Assembly (NCBI GenBank): GCA_020740775.1
Contig: JAHEWK010000001.1
Location: forward strand, 5,332,001-5,396,000
Direction of reading: 5' to 3'
Length of the DNA stretch: 64,000 nucleotides
Source of the DNA: Ilyonectria destructans
Taxonomy: Eukaryota; Ascomycota; Sordariomycetes; Hypocreales; Nectriaceae
Part shown: piece after piece, positions 43,127 to 54,500 of the stretch
How positions within the stretch are numbered: position 1 is the first letter of the stretch
Layout: every line of letters starts with the position of its first letter
Position numbers and translations under genes: made by a program
Notes under the pieces: generated by a model
What the model was told of the DNA's origin: nothing
Databases searched by the model: none
The model's input: only the letters and a program-made list of their open reading frames with translations

Positions 43127-44188
43127 GGTGATGGTGGTGTTGAACGCGCGATGGTGGTCGACAGTGGATTGTCCAATAAATAGATGGGCGTAATCCGGTT
43201 ATCTATGTTGCATGTCGAGCGTGGCGTTTGGGATCGATATCGATGCTCGTCGCGCGAGGGTCAAGGCGTGTGGAGTTGTCGCGAAAACAAAAAAGAGTGT
43301 CGAGAAGGAAATCGAGGGCGAAAGCGAGCGCGTCGAGGTGGTGGGAAGGAGCAATGGATGGCTGATGGCGGACAGCGTCGTCAAGTGGTTGGCGACACGT
43401 CGTGGATGCGCGTGGGAGAGGCTCGGGTTGATGGTAGCTGCACACGGGTTGGGGAGCGCCGCGTGGAGGAACGAAGAACGGGGAAAGGCGAAGAGAGCCC
43501 GCGAAATGTCGTTGTCCAAGGGAAAAAGTGTGTTCTGTGGCGACGGGGCGCGTCGGGGCCGGTGCCGGGGGCCGGTGCGGCGTGCAAATCGCGTGCAACA
43601 CGGATTTGGCGAGGTCTGGAGATGGGAGCCGATGGTTTGAGAGGGCCCTGGCGATTTTTTGGATGCGCGCGCTCGCCGTTGATGATGGGGAGTGGTGAAG
43701 ACACAACTGGACAAGATTCAGCGTGATGGTTGGTGCGGTATTGAGACGGTCGGCCACAGTATTTCTCAGCACGGCCCCCCTGCATGGCGACCACGAACGG
43801 CAGGCTGCAACTGGCGCCTGAGGCACCCATGTCTCAATTGGCTGGAAACGGCGCGGAACATTTTATTACGAGTACATGCACGTGACCACCGAGTCCATCG
43901 TCTCTGTCTTCGATACCTTGTCCTCCCAAGAAATAGTAAGTACTCTGTAGCAAAGGGTATACCGATGTGGGTAAAGTAGCCAAACTGTCTGCTATCGAGG
44001 CAACGTTTTGCCGTATCGCGTGGGTGGGTCCTGGCTCGTTGTGGGAAAGTGAGGCGGCAGCTTGTTTGCATCCACCAAAGCGTTTGCAAACGCGTCTCGG
44101 CGCTTTACGAGAGGTGTTACACGAGCCTTACATTATTGGGGCGTCTCCTCCAAAAGCGCAGTCAATCGCCCGAGATGCGTTTGTCGCA
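43127..44188. other. intergenic, snf21 promoter
   Basis: One kilobase upstream of the remodeller gene. Several long overlapping frames on both strands lie at 43.2-43.8 kb, but all are Arg/Ser-rich and without domains, and I regard them as chance frames in GC-rich promoter or leader DNA. Confidence 0.5.
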
Positions 44189-45937
44189 TCACCTCCTAGC
44201 CTTCTTCTTGTCGGGGCCATCGTCCTCCTCGTCGCTGATTTCTGCATATTGAGTCTGGGGTTGCGTCTTACTCCAGGCCTTGGTGAACATGGGATCACTC
44301 TGGGCCTTGTCAGCATACTTTAACAAAGCCTCGCGCGGATCTTCGTGCAGCATGCGCGCCAGGGGAATGTTTTCCGCAATGCGCTTTTCGTCGGGCTGGT
44401 TCTTCTGGAACGGCGTCTGCTGTGGGATGTTGGGGCGTCGGGGGTCCTTCGATCGGCCGGATACCGTCACTCCAGCCCTTCGCGAACCGGATTGTGCACC
44501 TGGAGCCACAATTGCGTCTCCAGAAATACCCACGGATTGGTCCATTGTGAATTCGGGGTTATCGTCGATGTGGCGCTTCTTCGGGGCTCTTGACATGACT
44601 TCTACCGCTCCACGACTTGACATTGTAGGATTGTAGAGAACGTGGGTCTCCGCGTTAGCTGAACCTGTGATGATCTGGTTAATCTTGGGGTGCCAATCCA
44701 CGGTGATAAGGGGTGATCCAGGTGTTATCGGGGTGACGTGTTCTGCCCGCAAGTTGCCCGGGTTTAGGATGTGGAGATGGCCTGTCGCAGACCCGGTGAT
44801 GATGCTCGTCGAATTGGGTCCGTATCTGATGTTGCTTGTTGCGTAGTGATCCGATGTCGAGGAATGCGAAACCGTCACGAGGGGCTTGGTGAATTTTCGA
44901 GTATCCCAGAGCTTGATCAAGTCGTCGCCGCCGCGCGTGACAATCATGCGACCGTCGGCGGAGATGTCGATACCACCTGTCCATGTCTGGGGCTTATGGG
45001 CGTCCCGGATTTCTCCTGCAGGACGCGAGAAAGGGCTGTTCCCGCTATACATGACAAGTGAGCCATCCAGTGCTGCTGCGACGAGGATATTGTTTCCTCC
45101 TTGCGCGGGAGAGCCCCAGGCTACCGTCGTCATCTTAGTCCTGCCAGCCGCACCGGCAGCCTTGGACTTGAACACAATAACCTCCTTCTGCGAGCGCTTA
45201 TTGTTGATGTCCCAAATTCTCAGCGTGCTGTCTGTTCCTGCTGTGACGCAGACGTTCTTGTCTGAGGGGTGCCAAGTTCCTGTCGTGATTTCGGAAATGT
45301 GGCCCTTGGTGTTGTGCATGTCGCGGAGGTACATGTCTCCCTTGACGAACTCGGTCAAGACATCTCCGTCTCGCGACATAATCCGAGCCTGTAGGTGCGC
45401 GGAGATGCAGAGAAACACGCCACCGGACTGCGGGTTGAATTCCACATGGTGGATTGGGTGGGACTCGGAGCTGGCGGCGGAAGACTTCGTCTCGAAGGGG
45501 TCAACGCTTCGAAATGCTCGCAACGTCGTCGGGGTCATGGAGGTGAAATCGTGGAGCTTGACGGTGCAATCCAAGGATGCTGACGCCAGGCGTCCTCCTG
45601 TAGGATCCAGGGAAACCGTTGTGACAGCACGGTCGTGGGTCTTCAGAACCAGCTCATGGGAGACTGGATACTCGTCGTCGTCGTCGTCGTCGGAATCGTC
45701 GCTGTCGCTGTCGGAATCGCTCGAATCGTGTGCCTTTTTCGACTCTTGTAGCCGTTTTCCCTGTCCACCGCTGCCATCCGCGCCTGGTTTGTTCACCACT
45801 CGCCGGCTCCGGTCGATTTGGGCCGCAATATCGGTCTCCTTGGACTTCTTACCAAAAGAAGTAGGCAGGAATGCTCTCATAGGGTCATCGGCAGCCAGGT
45901 CGGGCACCTCGACTTCGTAATCATCGTCGGAACTCAT
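44189..45937 (-). CDS. wdr70: WDR70-like WD40 protein
   Basis: 582 residues, one exon. The N-terminus (MSSDDDYEVEVPDLAADDPM, then LPTSFGKK) and a Ser/Asp tract at about residues 70-92, encoded by a run of GTC-type triplets on the plus strand, precede a seven-bladed WD40 propeller from about residue 100 to 440: VTTVSLDPTGGRLASASLDC, WHPSDKNVCVTAGTDSTLRIWD, ISADGRMIVTRGGDDLIKLWD. The C-terminus has RRPNIPQQTPFQKNQPDEKR and LHEDPREALLKYADKA, conserved in WDR70/Gad1 orthologues and not in other WD proteins. In animals and fission yeast WDR70 works with the Cul4-Ddb1 ubiquitin ligase at DNA breaks and in histone H2B ubiquitination; the role here is by homology. It is nuclear by inference and divergent from swc5. 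Confidence 0.9.
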   Translation of the reverse strand: MSSDDDYEVEVPDLAADDPMRAFLPTSFGKKSKETDIAAQIDRSRRVVNKPGADGSGGQGKRLQESKKAHDSSDSDSDSDDSDDDDDDEYPVSHELVLKTHDRAVTTVSLDPTGGRLASASLDCTVKLHDFTSMTPTTLRAFRSVDPFETKSSAASSESHPIHHVEFNPQSGGVFLCISAHLQARIMSRDGDVLTEFVKGDMYLRDMHNTKGHISEITTGTWHPSDKNVCVTAGTDSTLRIWDINNKRSQKEVIVFKSKAAGAAGRTKMTTVAWGSPAQGGNNILVAAALDGSLVMYSGNSPFSRPAGEIRDAHKPQTWTGGIDISADGRMIVTRGGDDLIKLWDTRKFTKPLVTVSHSSTSDHYATSNIRYGPNSTSIITGSATGHLHILNPGNLRAEHVTPITPGSPLITVDWHPKINQIITGSANAETHVLYNPTMSSRGAVEVMSRAPKKRHIDDNPEFTMDQSVGISGDAIVAPGAQSGSRRAGVTVSGRSKDPRRPNIPQQTPFQKNQPDEKRIAENIPLARMLHEDPREALLKYADKAQSDPMFTKAWSKTQPQTQYAEISDEEDDGPDKKKARR

Positions 45938-47031
45938 GACGAGCGGGCGTCGGGACGAGCGCCAAGAGGGTATGTAGGTGAAGGAACGAAGAAGCGGCGT
46001 GGGGGGACGAAGTAGGGCGAGAATTAATCTTCAAGTGGGTGGGAGGGCGGTCTTGTCATCCGGGTTCAGCGCTGGTTGGGCTCTCGGACTGGGAAGCCTT
46101 TGCCCACCGCCCCGATTATTTTAGGCCCTGTTTGCGGGGGGACAGGATGTCATCCCATGAACGGCAGATTGACAATCCCACGCCACCACTGCCTAGACCG
46201 CTCTGGCTGTGTCTCTAGCCATCGCAGTTGGGAAATATTAGGCAGCCTAGTCTGGTATGCCAGCCTCCGTCTTGCTCTGTTTCTCCGGGGCATCTTACCG
46301 CCGTTGAAACGGAGCATTGCTCGTCCATCTGTCAACTCAAGACAGTTGTCAATTGTCTCCATGTTGGGATGGGCCATCGGAACTACCGTGAGGAGACGGC
46401 CATCCCATGGCCCGACGCACGTCATGTCACAGACAGGACCCATACCGCATTGCATTAAATCACACCGCATGTTCTACGTAACTTAGGGCCTGCGCTTCAT
46501 GGCCCTTCCGGGTCTTCGTGTATCCACGACTAAGAACACTCCGGCCACCCAAAATATCAACCCGCCATTCTCCGCAGTTCCATCCTTCTTCGTCTTTACT
46601 CCCACTTCCAACCGTGATTGATACGCTCCACCCATTCCTGAAATACGGATGCTCTAGGTCAGAGGTGTAATTAATTGGCCGTTGGTTATGAAGGCAAAAG
46701 TTGTCATCTCAACTAAGTGAGTCACGAGGTCGAGAATGCATATCATGGTAATGAATCAAGTTTCCCAAGTGGGAGATTGCATTTGAACAACAGAAATATG
46801 GCGTCAGTCGTGCGAGAGATGTATTGTTTTGGCTTGCGAGAGAACAGTTTCGAAATCTTCAACGAGGGACAAGACCAAAGTGGTTCGTAAAATTCAATGA
46901 GCTGATTGGTCACTCACCTTCCCCGGAAGCGGTTGCACACCGAGATCGGTCACTCACCGTGAACTTCTCGTCGCGCTTTACGCGAATCCATCTGCCGTCC
47001 AACCTTTCCAACCCCACCATCTCACACAAAA
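45938..47031. other. divergent intergenic region, wdr70/swc5
   Basis: 1.1 kb between two divergently transcribed nuclear-protein genes. No gene recognised; short frames at 46.1-46.5 kb lack any signature. Confidence 0.5.
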
Positions 47032-48065
47032 ATGCCACCCGATCCCCTTCTCGATGAAGAGGAGCAATATGCTTCATCCGAGGATTCCGATTTCGCGCCC
47101 GATGCGGCCGCGGATCAGGCCTCAGACCATTCTGGATCTGAGGACGACGGCGACAAACCGACCAAGAAACGAAAGCCGGTAGACGATGCGGATGCGCCCG
47201 ATGCTGGCTACGACAACTCTGGCGACGAAGCGATTATCAAGAAAGGAGAGAAGCGACGGAAGAAGAGGTCAAAGCGAGTGGACGAGGACGACGAAGGCGG
47301 CGAGGGAGGCTTGATCAAAACTCGAAGGCAGCGCGCAGCAGAGTAAGCGCTCCTATCCGGTCTCATGGAGGAAGCACATATTGACTCTCGAGTAGAAAAG
47401 AAGAGCGCAAGTATGCCACAAATACCGAGCCAGTCACTGTCGATGTCGATGCTCTCTGGGCACAGATGGTCGCGGGACCAGCAGTCGCTGGGACGAAGAC
47501 CGACGAAGCGCAGGACGGCAGCGGCAAGCCAGACACAGAGGCCGCGAGCTCCAAAGAAACCGGTGATGACAAGCAGTCAGGCGACTCTGCGGCACCCGAC
47601 GACTCGTCAGCGATGATCCGTATCAAGCGCACATACAACTTCGCCGGCCGAGTCCACACAGAGGAGAAGATAGTGCACCGCGACTCCGCCGAAGCAAAGC
47701 TCTACCTCGCATCGCAAGCACCAGATGCACCCTCAGAAGAACCTGCCGCCAAGCGCGTCACTAAAAAAGCATTCCGCTCCGCCTTTGAGCCGTTGACCGA
47801 TCCGCTTCCCCAACGCGCAGATCTCAACCTCGGGATGGCAGCGCGGATCAAAGCTGGCAAAGAGGCACAGGCAAAGAAGCTCAATACGGTGGAAAAGAGT
47901 CGTATGGATTGGGCTGGCTACGTGGACAAGGAAGGCATCAAAGACGAACTCGAGTTGGCGGGCAAGTCCAAAGATTCATACACGGCTAGGGAGGACTTCC
48001 TGGCGAGGAGCGAGGCGAAAAGGGACGAGGACTCAAGGAGAGCGAGAATGTCTGGACGGGTATGA
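47032..48065 (+). CDS. swc5: Swc5, SWR1 complex subunit (BCNT-C domain)
   Basis: The model is join(47032..47342, 47396..48065), 326 residues. Swc5 is the subunit of the SWR1 complex that activates exchange of H2A for H2A.Z at chromatin. The N-terminal 105 residues are acidic (DEEEQYASSEDSDF, then SGSEDDGD), the histone-binding part in yeast Swc5. The C-terminal about 80 residues form the BCNT-C domain, with KLNTVEKSRMDWAGYVDKEG and REDFLARSEAKRD. The single intron is GTAAGC...TAG and splits a Glu codon, giving AAEKEERKYATNTEPVTVDV. The length is typical of fungal orthologues. Its stop is 415 bp before faf1 on the same strand. Confidence 0.93.
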
Positions 48066-48480
48066 AAAAGCCTTGACTTATCGATGGAGTTTGGGATATG
48101 ATACCACGGATTGGTTTTCTTTGTACACCCGATTGTACAATATGAGCAGGGAAATTTGGGCTCCCCAGGATACGATCACTTGCATAGTAGATGTAAGGCG
48201 TCGGTTCAATAGACTCAGGCCAGCGTTTTCCTAATTGCGCAATATCCATACCTTGTTTATCACTGAATCCTCTAGTTTATTGAAAAATATGGCAAACGCG
48301 GAGGTACGCATAGAGAGGTGTTGGCTCATGGTTGTGTCGTCACCAATCATAGGTAGTGGGGCAACCTCCCATCCCACCACGAGGCTGAGCGATCCGTCGC
48401 CAAAAATTTCCATCCAGCATAACCACACCGTCCCGACCGCCGTTGCCCGACAGCACCCTACCACCTAATTGCAATCCAAA
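48066..48480. other. intergenic, faf1 promoter
   Basis: 415 bp without features beyond the swc5 3' flank and a CCACC-rich leader before faf1. Confidence 0.5.
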
Positions 48481-49475
48481 ATGGCCGTCCTCGGAAAGCG
48501 CAAGGCCCGGGAGGAGCCCTCTGTTTCACAGGAAGACGCCGCCGCCATCTTCCGGCGGCACTTTGAAGCGCAGTTCTCGCCGCTCCCGGCCAGCCAGACC
48601 AAAGCCGCCAAAGCTGCGCCCGCCGATGGTGTCGACGATGAAGACACCGAGGACGATGATGAGGATGATGAGGAGGAAGATGGAGACGACGACGAGTGGG
48701 GGGGTCTTTCAGGCGATGAGTCCAACGAAGAAGAAGAAGGCATGTCCTCAATAGCATGTGTTTGGGAGCATTTCAACTAACCTCGTTCAAAGCTCCACCG
48801 ATCGAAGTCGTAGACCACTCTGGCGCACAACCACCCAAACCAACACCCATGTCCAAACGAGAATACAAAGCCTTCATGGTGAGTTTTATCATAATCGTTC
48901 TCCTACATCACGACTAACCAGTGCGCTTCCAGGCCTCCCGCCCACCCGACCAAACCTCCCGGCCCACCGAACAAACCACCACCACCTCATCATCCTCCAC
49001 CACCACCCTCCCCGAAGACGCTCCCTCCCTCCTCGCGCAGGATCTCGAACTCCGCCGTCTCCTCGCCGAGTCCCACCTCCTCGCCCCCGCACTCACCGGA
49101 GCCGGCACCGCCGTCACACCCAAGGCCTTCGCAGCCGGCAAAACCCGCCAAAAGGCGACCGACCTGCGCGTCCAGGCCCTTGGCTCCAAGGTGTCCATTC
49201 ATAAGCAGGAGAAGATGCCCATGAACATGCGCAAGGGTATCGTGGCTGCCGCTGGCGCTCGTGAGTCCAAGCGCAGGAGAGAGGCCAAGGAAAACGGTGT
49301 CATTCTCGAGAGGGAGACTGGCAAGAAGTCGAAGAAGAGAGAACGCGGGCGGGACTTGGGCGTTGATCGGCCTGGCGTAGGAAGACTCAGAGGAGCTGAG
49401 TTGCGACTGAGCGACAGAGATGTGAGAGGTATCGAAGGAGTGAGAGACACATTTGGAAGACGAGGGAAGAAGTAG
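48481..49475 (+). CDS. faf1: Faf1-like 40S ribosome biogenesis protein
   Basis: The model is join(48481..48739, 48793..48878, 48933..49475), 295 residues. The protein resembles yeast Faf1, a nucleolar factor for early pre-rRNA cleavage and 40S maturation. Recognisable parts are MAVLGKRKAREEPSVSQEDA, then IFRRHFEAQFSPLP, an Asp/Glu tract to about residue 85, APPIEVVDHSG, MSKREYKAFM, the core APSLLAQDLELRRLLAESHL, and the basic C-terminus QEKMPMNMRKG. Intron 2 (48879-48932) is GT-AG with branch CTAAC. Intron 1 (48740-48792) only restores the frame to APPIEVV with a GC donor (AAG|GCATGT) and the AAAG acceptor; the nearest GT donors give a frameshift or a 35-nt intron. It converges with ste12, 562 bp between stops. 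Confidence 0.88.
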
Positions 49476-50037
49476 AGAAGCCTTGGTCGGCCAGGGGGCG
49501 ACAGAGAGATTGGCATTTGCGCGGCACACGGCGCATTGAATTGTTACGGCATATACCAGACAGACCTTAGAGTCAGATTCAAATCACATCCACGAAGTAG
49601 ATATTTAACGATTCTAGTTTCTCTCCAATTGTGATGCATTTAGCGACATCTGATCAAGCGCACTTGTCCCGTCACTGGTATCAAATGGGATATATCATCC
49701 CCTCCGTGAAAAGGCAAAGGCAACTTTATATACAGATGCATCCTGTACACGTCCCATCTCCCTCTTTATCCTCCTCTTGCTCAGAGGCCGAGAGCGGGCT
49801 CTTATATCCCGCCTACCCATCCAAGCTTAATCTATCAGGGTTCTCTCCGTTTTGCCTCCCCACGAACGCTCTGGAAAAAATTGATAAAAATGACATAAAA
49901 ATGAACAAATGAAAGGTCCTGGACAGGACGACTTGAAAACACCTAGTGCAGTTCTCCTTGAAAAATTGAAGCCATAAATCCTCTGTAGTCATAACCCAGA
50001 TATAAAAAATCAAATCGCAAGGTGTGCCGTAATTCCG
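49476..50037. other. convergent 3' region, faf1/ste12
   Basis: 562 bp between two stop codons, AT-richer than the flanks (AAATGACATAAAAATG near 49,890). It presumably holds both 3' UTRs and polyadenylation sites. Confidence 0.5.
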
Positions 50038-52456
50038 TTACATCATACCACTAGCGTTGATAGCTGCCGGCTGGCTGATGGTCATGGGCATGCTAAGAGT
50101 TTGAAGGCTGTTGAAGGATTGCGAGGGCGCCATGGTGTTTGGGATGGACATTCCGCTCGAGGGTGGTGTTGAGCCATGAGCAATGGCGTTCATGGAGCCG
50201 GGCACATAGGCATGCTCAGAGTTGGGGGAAGCTTCCTCGAGAGAACCAAGCTGGTCCTCCCCAGAGAATTCCTCCTCGTCCTCACCCGAGAGGTTGAACG
50301 GTCCTTCTCCACCGTCTTCGCGACCATGGGTACGCTTGTGTCTGCAAGAAATGATGATCAGCACATACTCAATGTTACAGTTGGGATGCGTTCCAGCGTT
50401 GAAGGGGTTGCAGGGTGGGCATATTGCGTTGGGGACAAAGGAAAAACATGAAGAAAGAGGGAGGCATACTGTGCGAGATTGTCTGATCGGGAGAATGCTT
50501 TGCTACAATGGGGGCAGATGTAGGGTCTCTCTTGTGTATGTGTTCTCACGTGTCTAAGTCGATGGTCAGATTCCGTGTGGAAGATGGACGTTTGTAAAAG
50601 AAACAAGAATTATCTTACCGCTTGAGGTGCTCTAAGCGCTTGAAGAGACGACCACATGTTGGGATGGGGCAGGAGTGGGACTTCTGAGGGTAGGGTCCAA
50701 CCTCCATGACGGTGGCTGAACGAGCGCGACGAACAACACCGCCACTACCAGGGGCAGGTGCGGATCGTCGCTCGCTTACAGAACCCTCCCTGTGGAATTC
50801 CTCGCTGTTAAGCTGAGGGAACTCTTGCTGGTGAAGTCCCATGTGATGGTGGTTAGGGCTTCCCTCAACAGTGGACAGGGGAGTGCCGTGCCTCGACATG
50901 TCAACCACATCCTTATGGTGCTGGCTATTCACCGAAGCACTATAGGAAAGACCAGGGGGCGAGTTGTCCGCAGACTCATCGCCTTCAGCCAGAGGACCGA
51001 CCGAGGCGGAGATGGATCGCCGGAGCTCAGAGGGCCTGTGGGTTTGGGCTGTGTTGGGAGCAGTCGTGGTTGCAATTGCCGACATAGATGGGGGGATGGA
51101 TGAACGCCGTCTTCTCTGCTTATATGTCGGCGAGCCTTCGATCACAGAGTAGACGTTGTTTGTGCCATATGGGCGGGAGAACTGGGGTCCAGCCAGGTTG
51201 GAAGGAGGAAGCTGGACCACGCCGTTCAAGCCGTTCATGCTAGCCAGGTGGTCAGGGATGGCTGAGTACAGACCGGTCTCTTCGTTGGCGATGTACGCAG
51301 GCTCAGCAGAGATCCCAAGGGCCTGCTGGGGAGGCGTGATGGGTTCGAAGGAGATTCCTCGATTGCTGTAGTCCTCATACTGAGAAGAGACGAAGGAAGG
51401 TGCCGGAGAGTACTCGAGGCCATAGGCTGGCATGGACGCATGGCGCTGGTGGCCCTGGGTGATGGGAACGCCGTTCTGGTTGTACTGAACGCGCGTGTAA
51501 TCAGGCTCCCTCTTGACAGGGACGGGCTGTGCCATCTGGGGGGCCACCCCCATGGCTCCATAGGGTACCATTGCGTCCATCCCCTCCGCTAAAGGGGGCA
51601 TGGACTGAGGCATCATGGATGGGGGAGGGGGCATCGAGTCCATCGCCCTCATGACGGGGGAAGTGGACTGGCTCTGGGAGTAAGACGCCTGCTGGGCGCT
51701 GAAAGACGACGAGTTGGCTTGTTGAGCCTTGGTGAGCTGCTCGTACAGCGACTGAGACGAGTCGTACTGGAACGAAAGGGCAGGCTCGCTGACAGCGACG
51801 GTAGTGGCTTCCTGGCCCATCTTCTCGCGCTTGAGGTCCCGCTCCAAGGCATCGAGGAACAAACGATCATGAGGCACGCTGTACCAGTAGAAGACCTTTT
51901 GCTTCTTCTGTGTTCGAATGCAGTTGTTCTTGTAGAGGAAGTCGAGGAAAGCGCTCTTGGGCTCTTCCAGAGAAGCATCGGTTCCTGACTTCAAGTTTCG
52001 CAAGTCTGAGAAAATACCCTCCTCGAACTTCTTGGAGTTCTTGACAGGTCGGCCAAAGGCCTGGAATCGGAACGACAGACATCGCACAATATCGGTGCCA
52101 GAGATGTGAAAGAGGTTGTTCCTAAATACGTGTCGAGTTAGCCACAGTCATCTGGGTCCGTTTGTTTTGCGCAGGCGCTTACCAGAGAACGCAAGACACG
52201 TATTCGCCGGTTGGCAACAGGAATCGGCGGATGTACTGATCTGGCTGCCAGTCGACGGGGGCAGAGATGAGGAAGTACTTGACTGCGGAAAATGTCAGTT
52301 CTCATTGTCGAGGTAATTGTCCATGTATGTAAACCTACGGTTATCAACCTGCTGAAGAGCGACCTGGGCATCGTGAGGGAGTGCTTGTTGAGCCTCGGTG
52401 CTCAACATGAACGTCTCCGGCTTTTGGGGAGCCATCCCGGGGTGTTGTGGGTACAT
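50038..52456 (-). CDS. ste12: Ste12 transcription factor (STE homeodomain plus two C2H2 zinc fingers)
   Basis: The model is complement(join(50038..50341, 50470..50553, 50619..52121, 52183..52282, 52339..52456)), 702 residues. Ste12 is the nuclear target of the Fus3/Kss1-type MAP kinase that controls mating, invasive growth and, in many pathogens, host penetration. Residues about 40-165 are the STE DNA-binding domain ([58 protein letters not shown]). A long Gln/Pro/Ser-rich middle contains [10 protein letters not shown]. Two C2H2 fingers lie at 557-579 (CPIPTC...HVRTH) and 587-607 (CPHC...HKRTH), a filamentous-fungal feature absent from budding yeast Ste12. Exon 4 is 84 nt, a multiple of three, and carries residues 575-602. 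All introns are GT-AG. The start at 52,456 ([10 protein letters not shown]) matches the usual fungal N-terminus; a second in-frame ATG is at 52,435. Confidence 0.95.
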
Positions 52457-54500
52457 GTTGGGCTGCTGTGATGTGGTGTCTGGAGGTGACGTGACCAGTG
52501 ACGGCCAGTCGTTGTGAAGCCTGTGAGGCGGGGAGTTGCCGGCGAACTAATTTGGCGACTCAATTGAATCGCAGGTCGAACTGCTTCCGATGAGAACGAG
52601 ATGGCTCGTGTTGATGGTCGCGATGAGGGAAGCGATGTTGTGTGGTCGAGGCGCTGCCTGGAGCCGACGAGTTGAGAGATGATGCGTGTTGACCAAAATT
52701 CGAGACCAGCCCGGAATAATGGAATCGCTGCGCAATGCGATTCAAAGACCCAGCCACTGCGTCGAGCGAGTGGTGTTGGGAGTAGTCGAGAGAGTACCGT
52801 CAAGGTGTTGGCGATGGTGGGGGATCGAAGCCGGGTGTTTCGCGCGAAACAGTGAGGGATCGAGCCGGATTAAAGCTGTATGCGAATGGAGAAGAAATTC
52901 AATAACGAAAAAAAGGCAACAGGACCGATGGGACGATGCTCATCAAGCGAACAGCGACCTCGTGGTGATGGAAGAACGAAGGGCGACTGATGCAAGAGGG
53001 GGTGATGTGCGTCGGGCGGCGTCGGGGGCCTGTTGAATGGAAGAGAAACGAGGTTGAGGGCGACTCCGGAATGGGGCGCGGAGACGGTGGAGCGAGGAGG
53101 GGAGGGGAAGGAGGGAGAATGTGAGAAATGAAGGGAAAATAAGAAAACGACAGAAGAAGAGATTTCAGAGAGAATCCAAACGGGCGGGTGAGGACGACTC
53201 GGGGGTTTAATGAGTTGTGTGGTAGCGTCGACGGCCGACGGGAGGGCAGGATAGGTAAGGTAGAGAGGGAAGGAGCAGGGTGGATTGGGGATTGGGCAAG
53301 CCAGGCGGCGCGCAGAGGCGAGTGGGTGGGCGAGCAGTGGGCGAGCCGTGAGCCACACACACGCACGGTGCTTTTTTAGGGGACAAGGTGGGATAGGACT
53401 CATGGGAGGGTGGAGGAGAGGTACCTCTCAGCGGCTCAAGCCAACGGAGCACGCGCCGCTCCAGCGCAACAGCGAGTGGCAGCAACAACAAACCCGACGG
53501 GTACAGATCAGAGGTACATTGGCTCCATGCCCTCCACGCTGTTTGCTCAAGGGACAGTCCTTTTCTATACAGTGCTCGCCCAGAAAACCTTACCGTATTA
53601 TTACCAGCGCTGAGAGCCTCCAGCCTAGAAGCCCAGAACGCCAGAACGCCAGAACACCAGAAAGCTACACGTTGGCTTTTGGCTGGCGGATCTCATTCCC
53701 CACGGGTGTGCTACCGCGTCTTCATCGCGCATCCCCTTCCCTCTTCTGTACCGTCCTCCCCCTCGCGCCCGTACTGTACACGCTTCTCCTCGCTCGCTCC
53801 TCGGTCTGGATCCTGGGTCTGGGTCCTGGGTCTTGGGTCGGGCTGATAGGACCCCTGGTCGCCCAAAAACTGGGCCGCGTTGCCTTGGCCAGGGATGACA
53901 TGGGCATGGCATGGCATGGTCCACGGGGGACAGGCTGCCAGGGGTGCGGTGCCGTCTGTGGATTGTTGTTTCTTGGGGTCGGGTCCGTCCCAGGAGGAGG
54001 CTTGTGCTCCTGGCTGCGCCTGTGGTGCCGTGCGCAACTTCGAGTGCGGTGTGGCAGTAGGCGTTTGATGGGCGTGAGGGTCGGCGTGGGTCGTGGGTGT
54101 GTGCCTGGACGCGCGAGATGGAGGAGATGGGTGTGGTTACTCTGATTGTGGTGCCTGTGAGAATCCAGCATGGCTGCATATGGGAGGCGTCGAGTGGAGA
54201 GTGCTGCCCATTGCTTTCGCAGATGACCGAGCACGCAAACAACACTGACGGACTCGCTGGCGACAGACAGCCACGAAGGATGGATTCAGAGCATGTCAAC
54301 ACACACGAGCAGGGGCCTGGTTGTTCGCTCCCCTTACCGGGGATGCGTGCTTAGTCCCACGCCCCCTTCCTTCTGCCCACTCCCATTACCATCGGACGAG
54401 ACCTGCTGAACAAGACTCGAGCCGACCGGGCTGGCAGGGATCGCGGAAACGAAACCGGAGTTGCATTCACAGTTCCTCGCAAAAGGACATGGCTTTTACT
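52457..54500 (-). promoter_or_regulatory. probable long ste12 leader and promoter
   Basis: On the minus strand the first 900 bp upstream of ste12 are pyrimidine-rich and contain several upstream ATGs, including one at 52,803 whose 133-codon frame runs past the ste12 start to 52,402, and one at 52,757 with a 65-codon frame. This is typical of long leaders of fungal regulator genes, but no transcript start can be fixed from sequence. Confidence 0.4.
53633..53662. repeat. 8-bp tandem repeat, nearly four copies
   Basis: CCAGAACG twice, CCAGAACA once, then CCAGAA. It lies upstream of ste12. Confidence 0.75.

Noticed and set aside
43184..43830. Overlapping frames on both strands upstream of snf21
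   Set aside because: Low-complexity Arg/Gly/Ser translation in promoter DNA; no homology and no splice partners.
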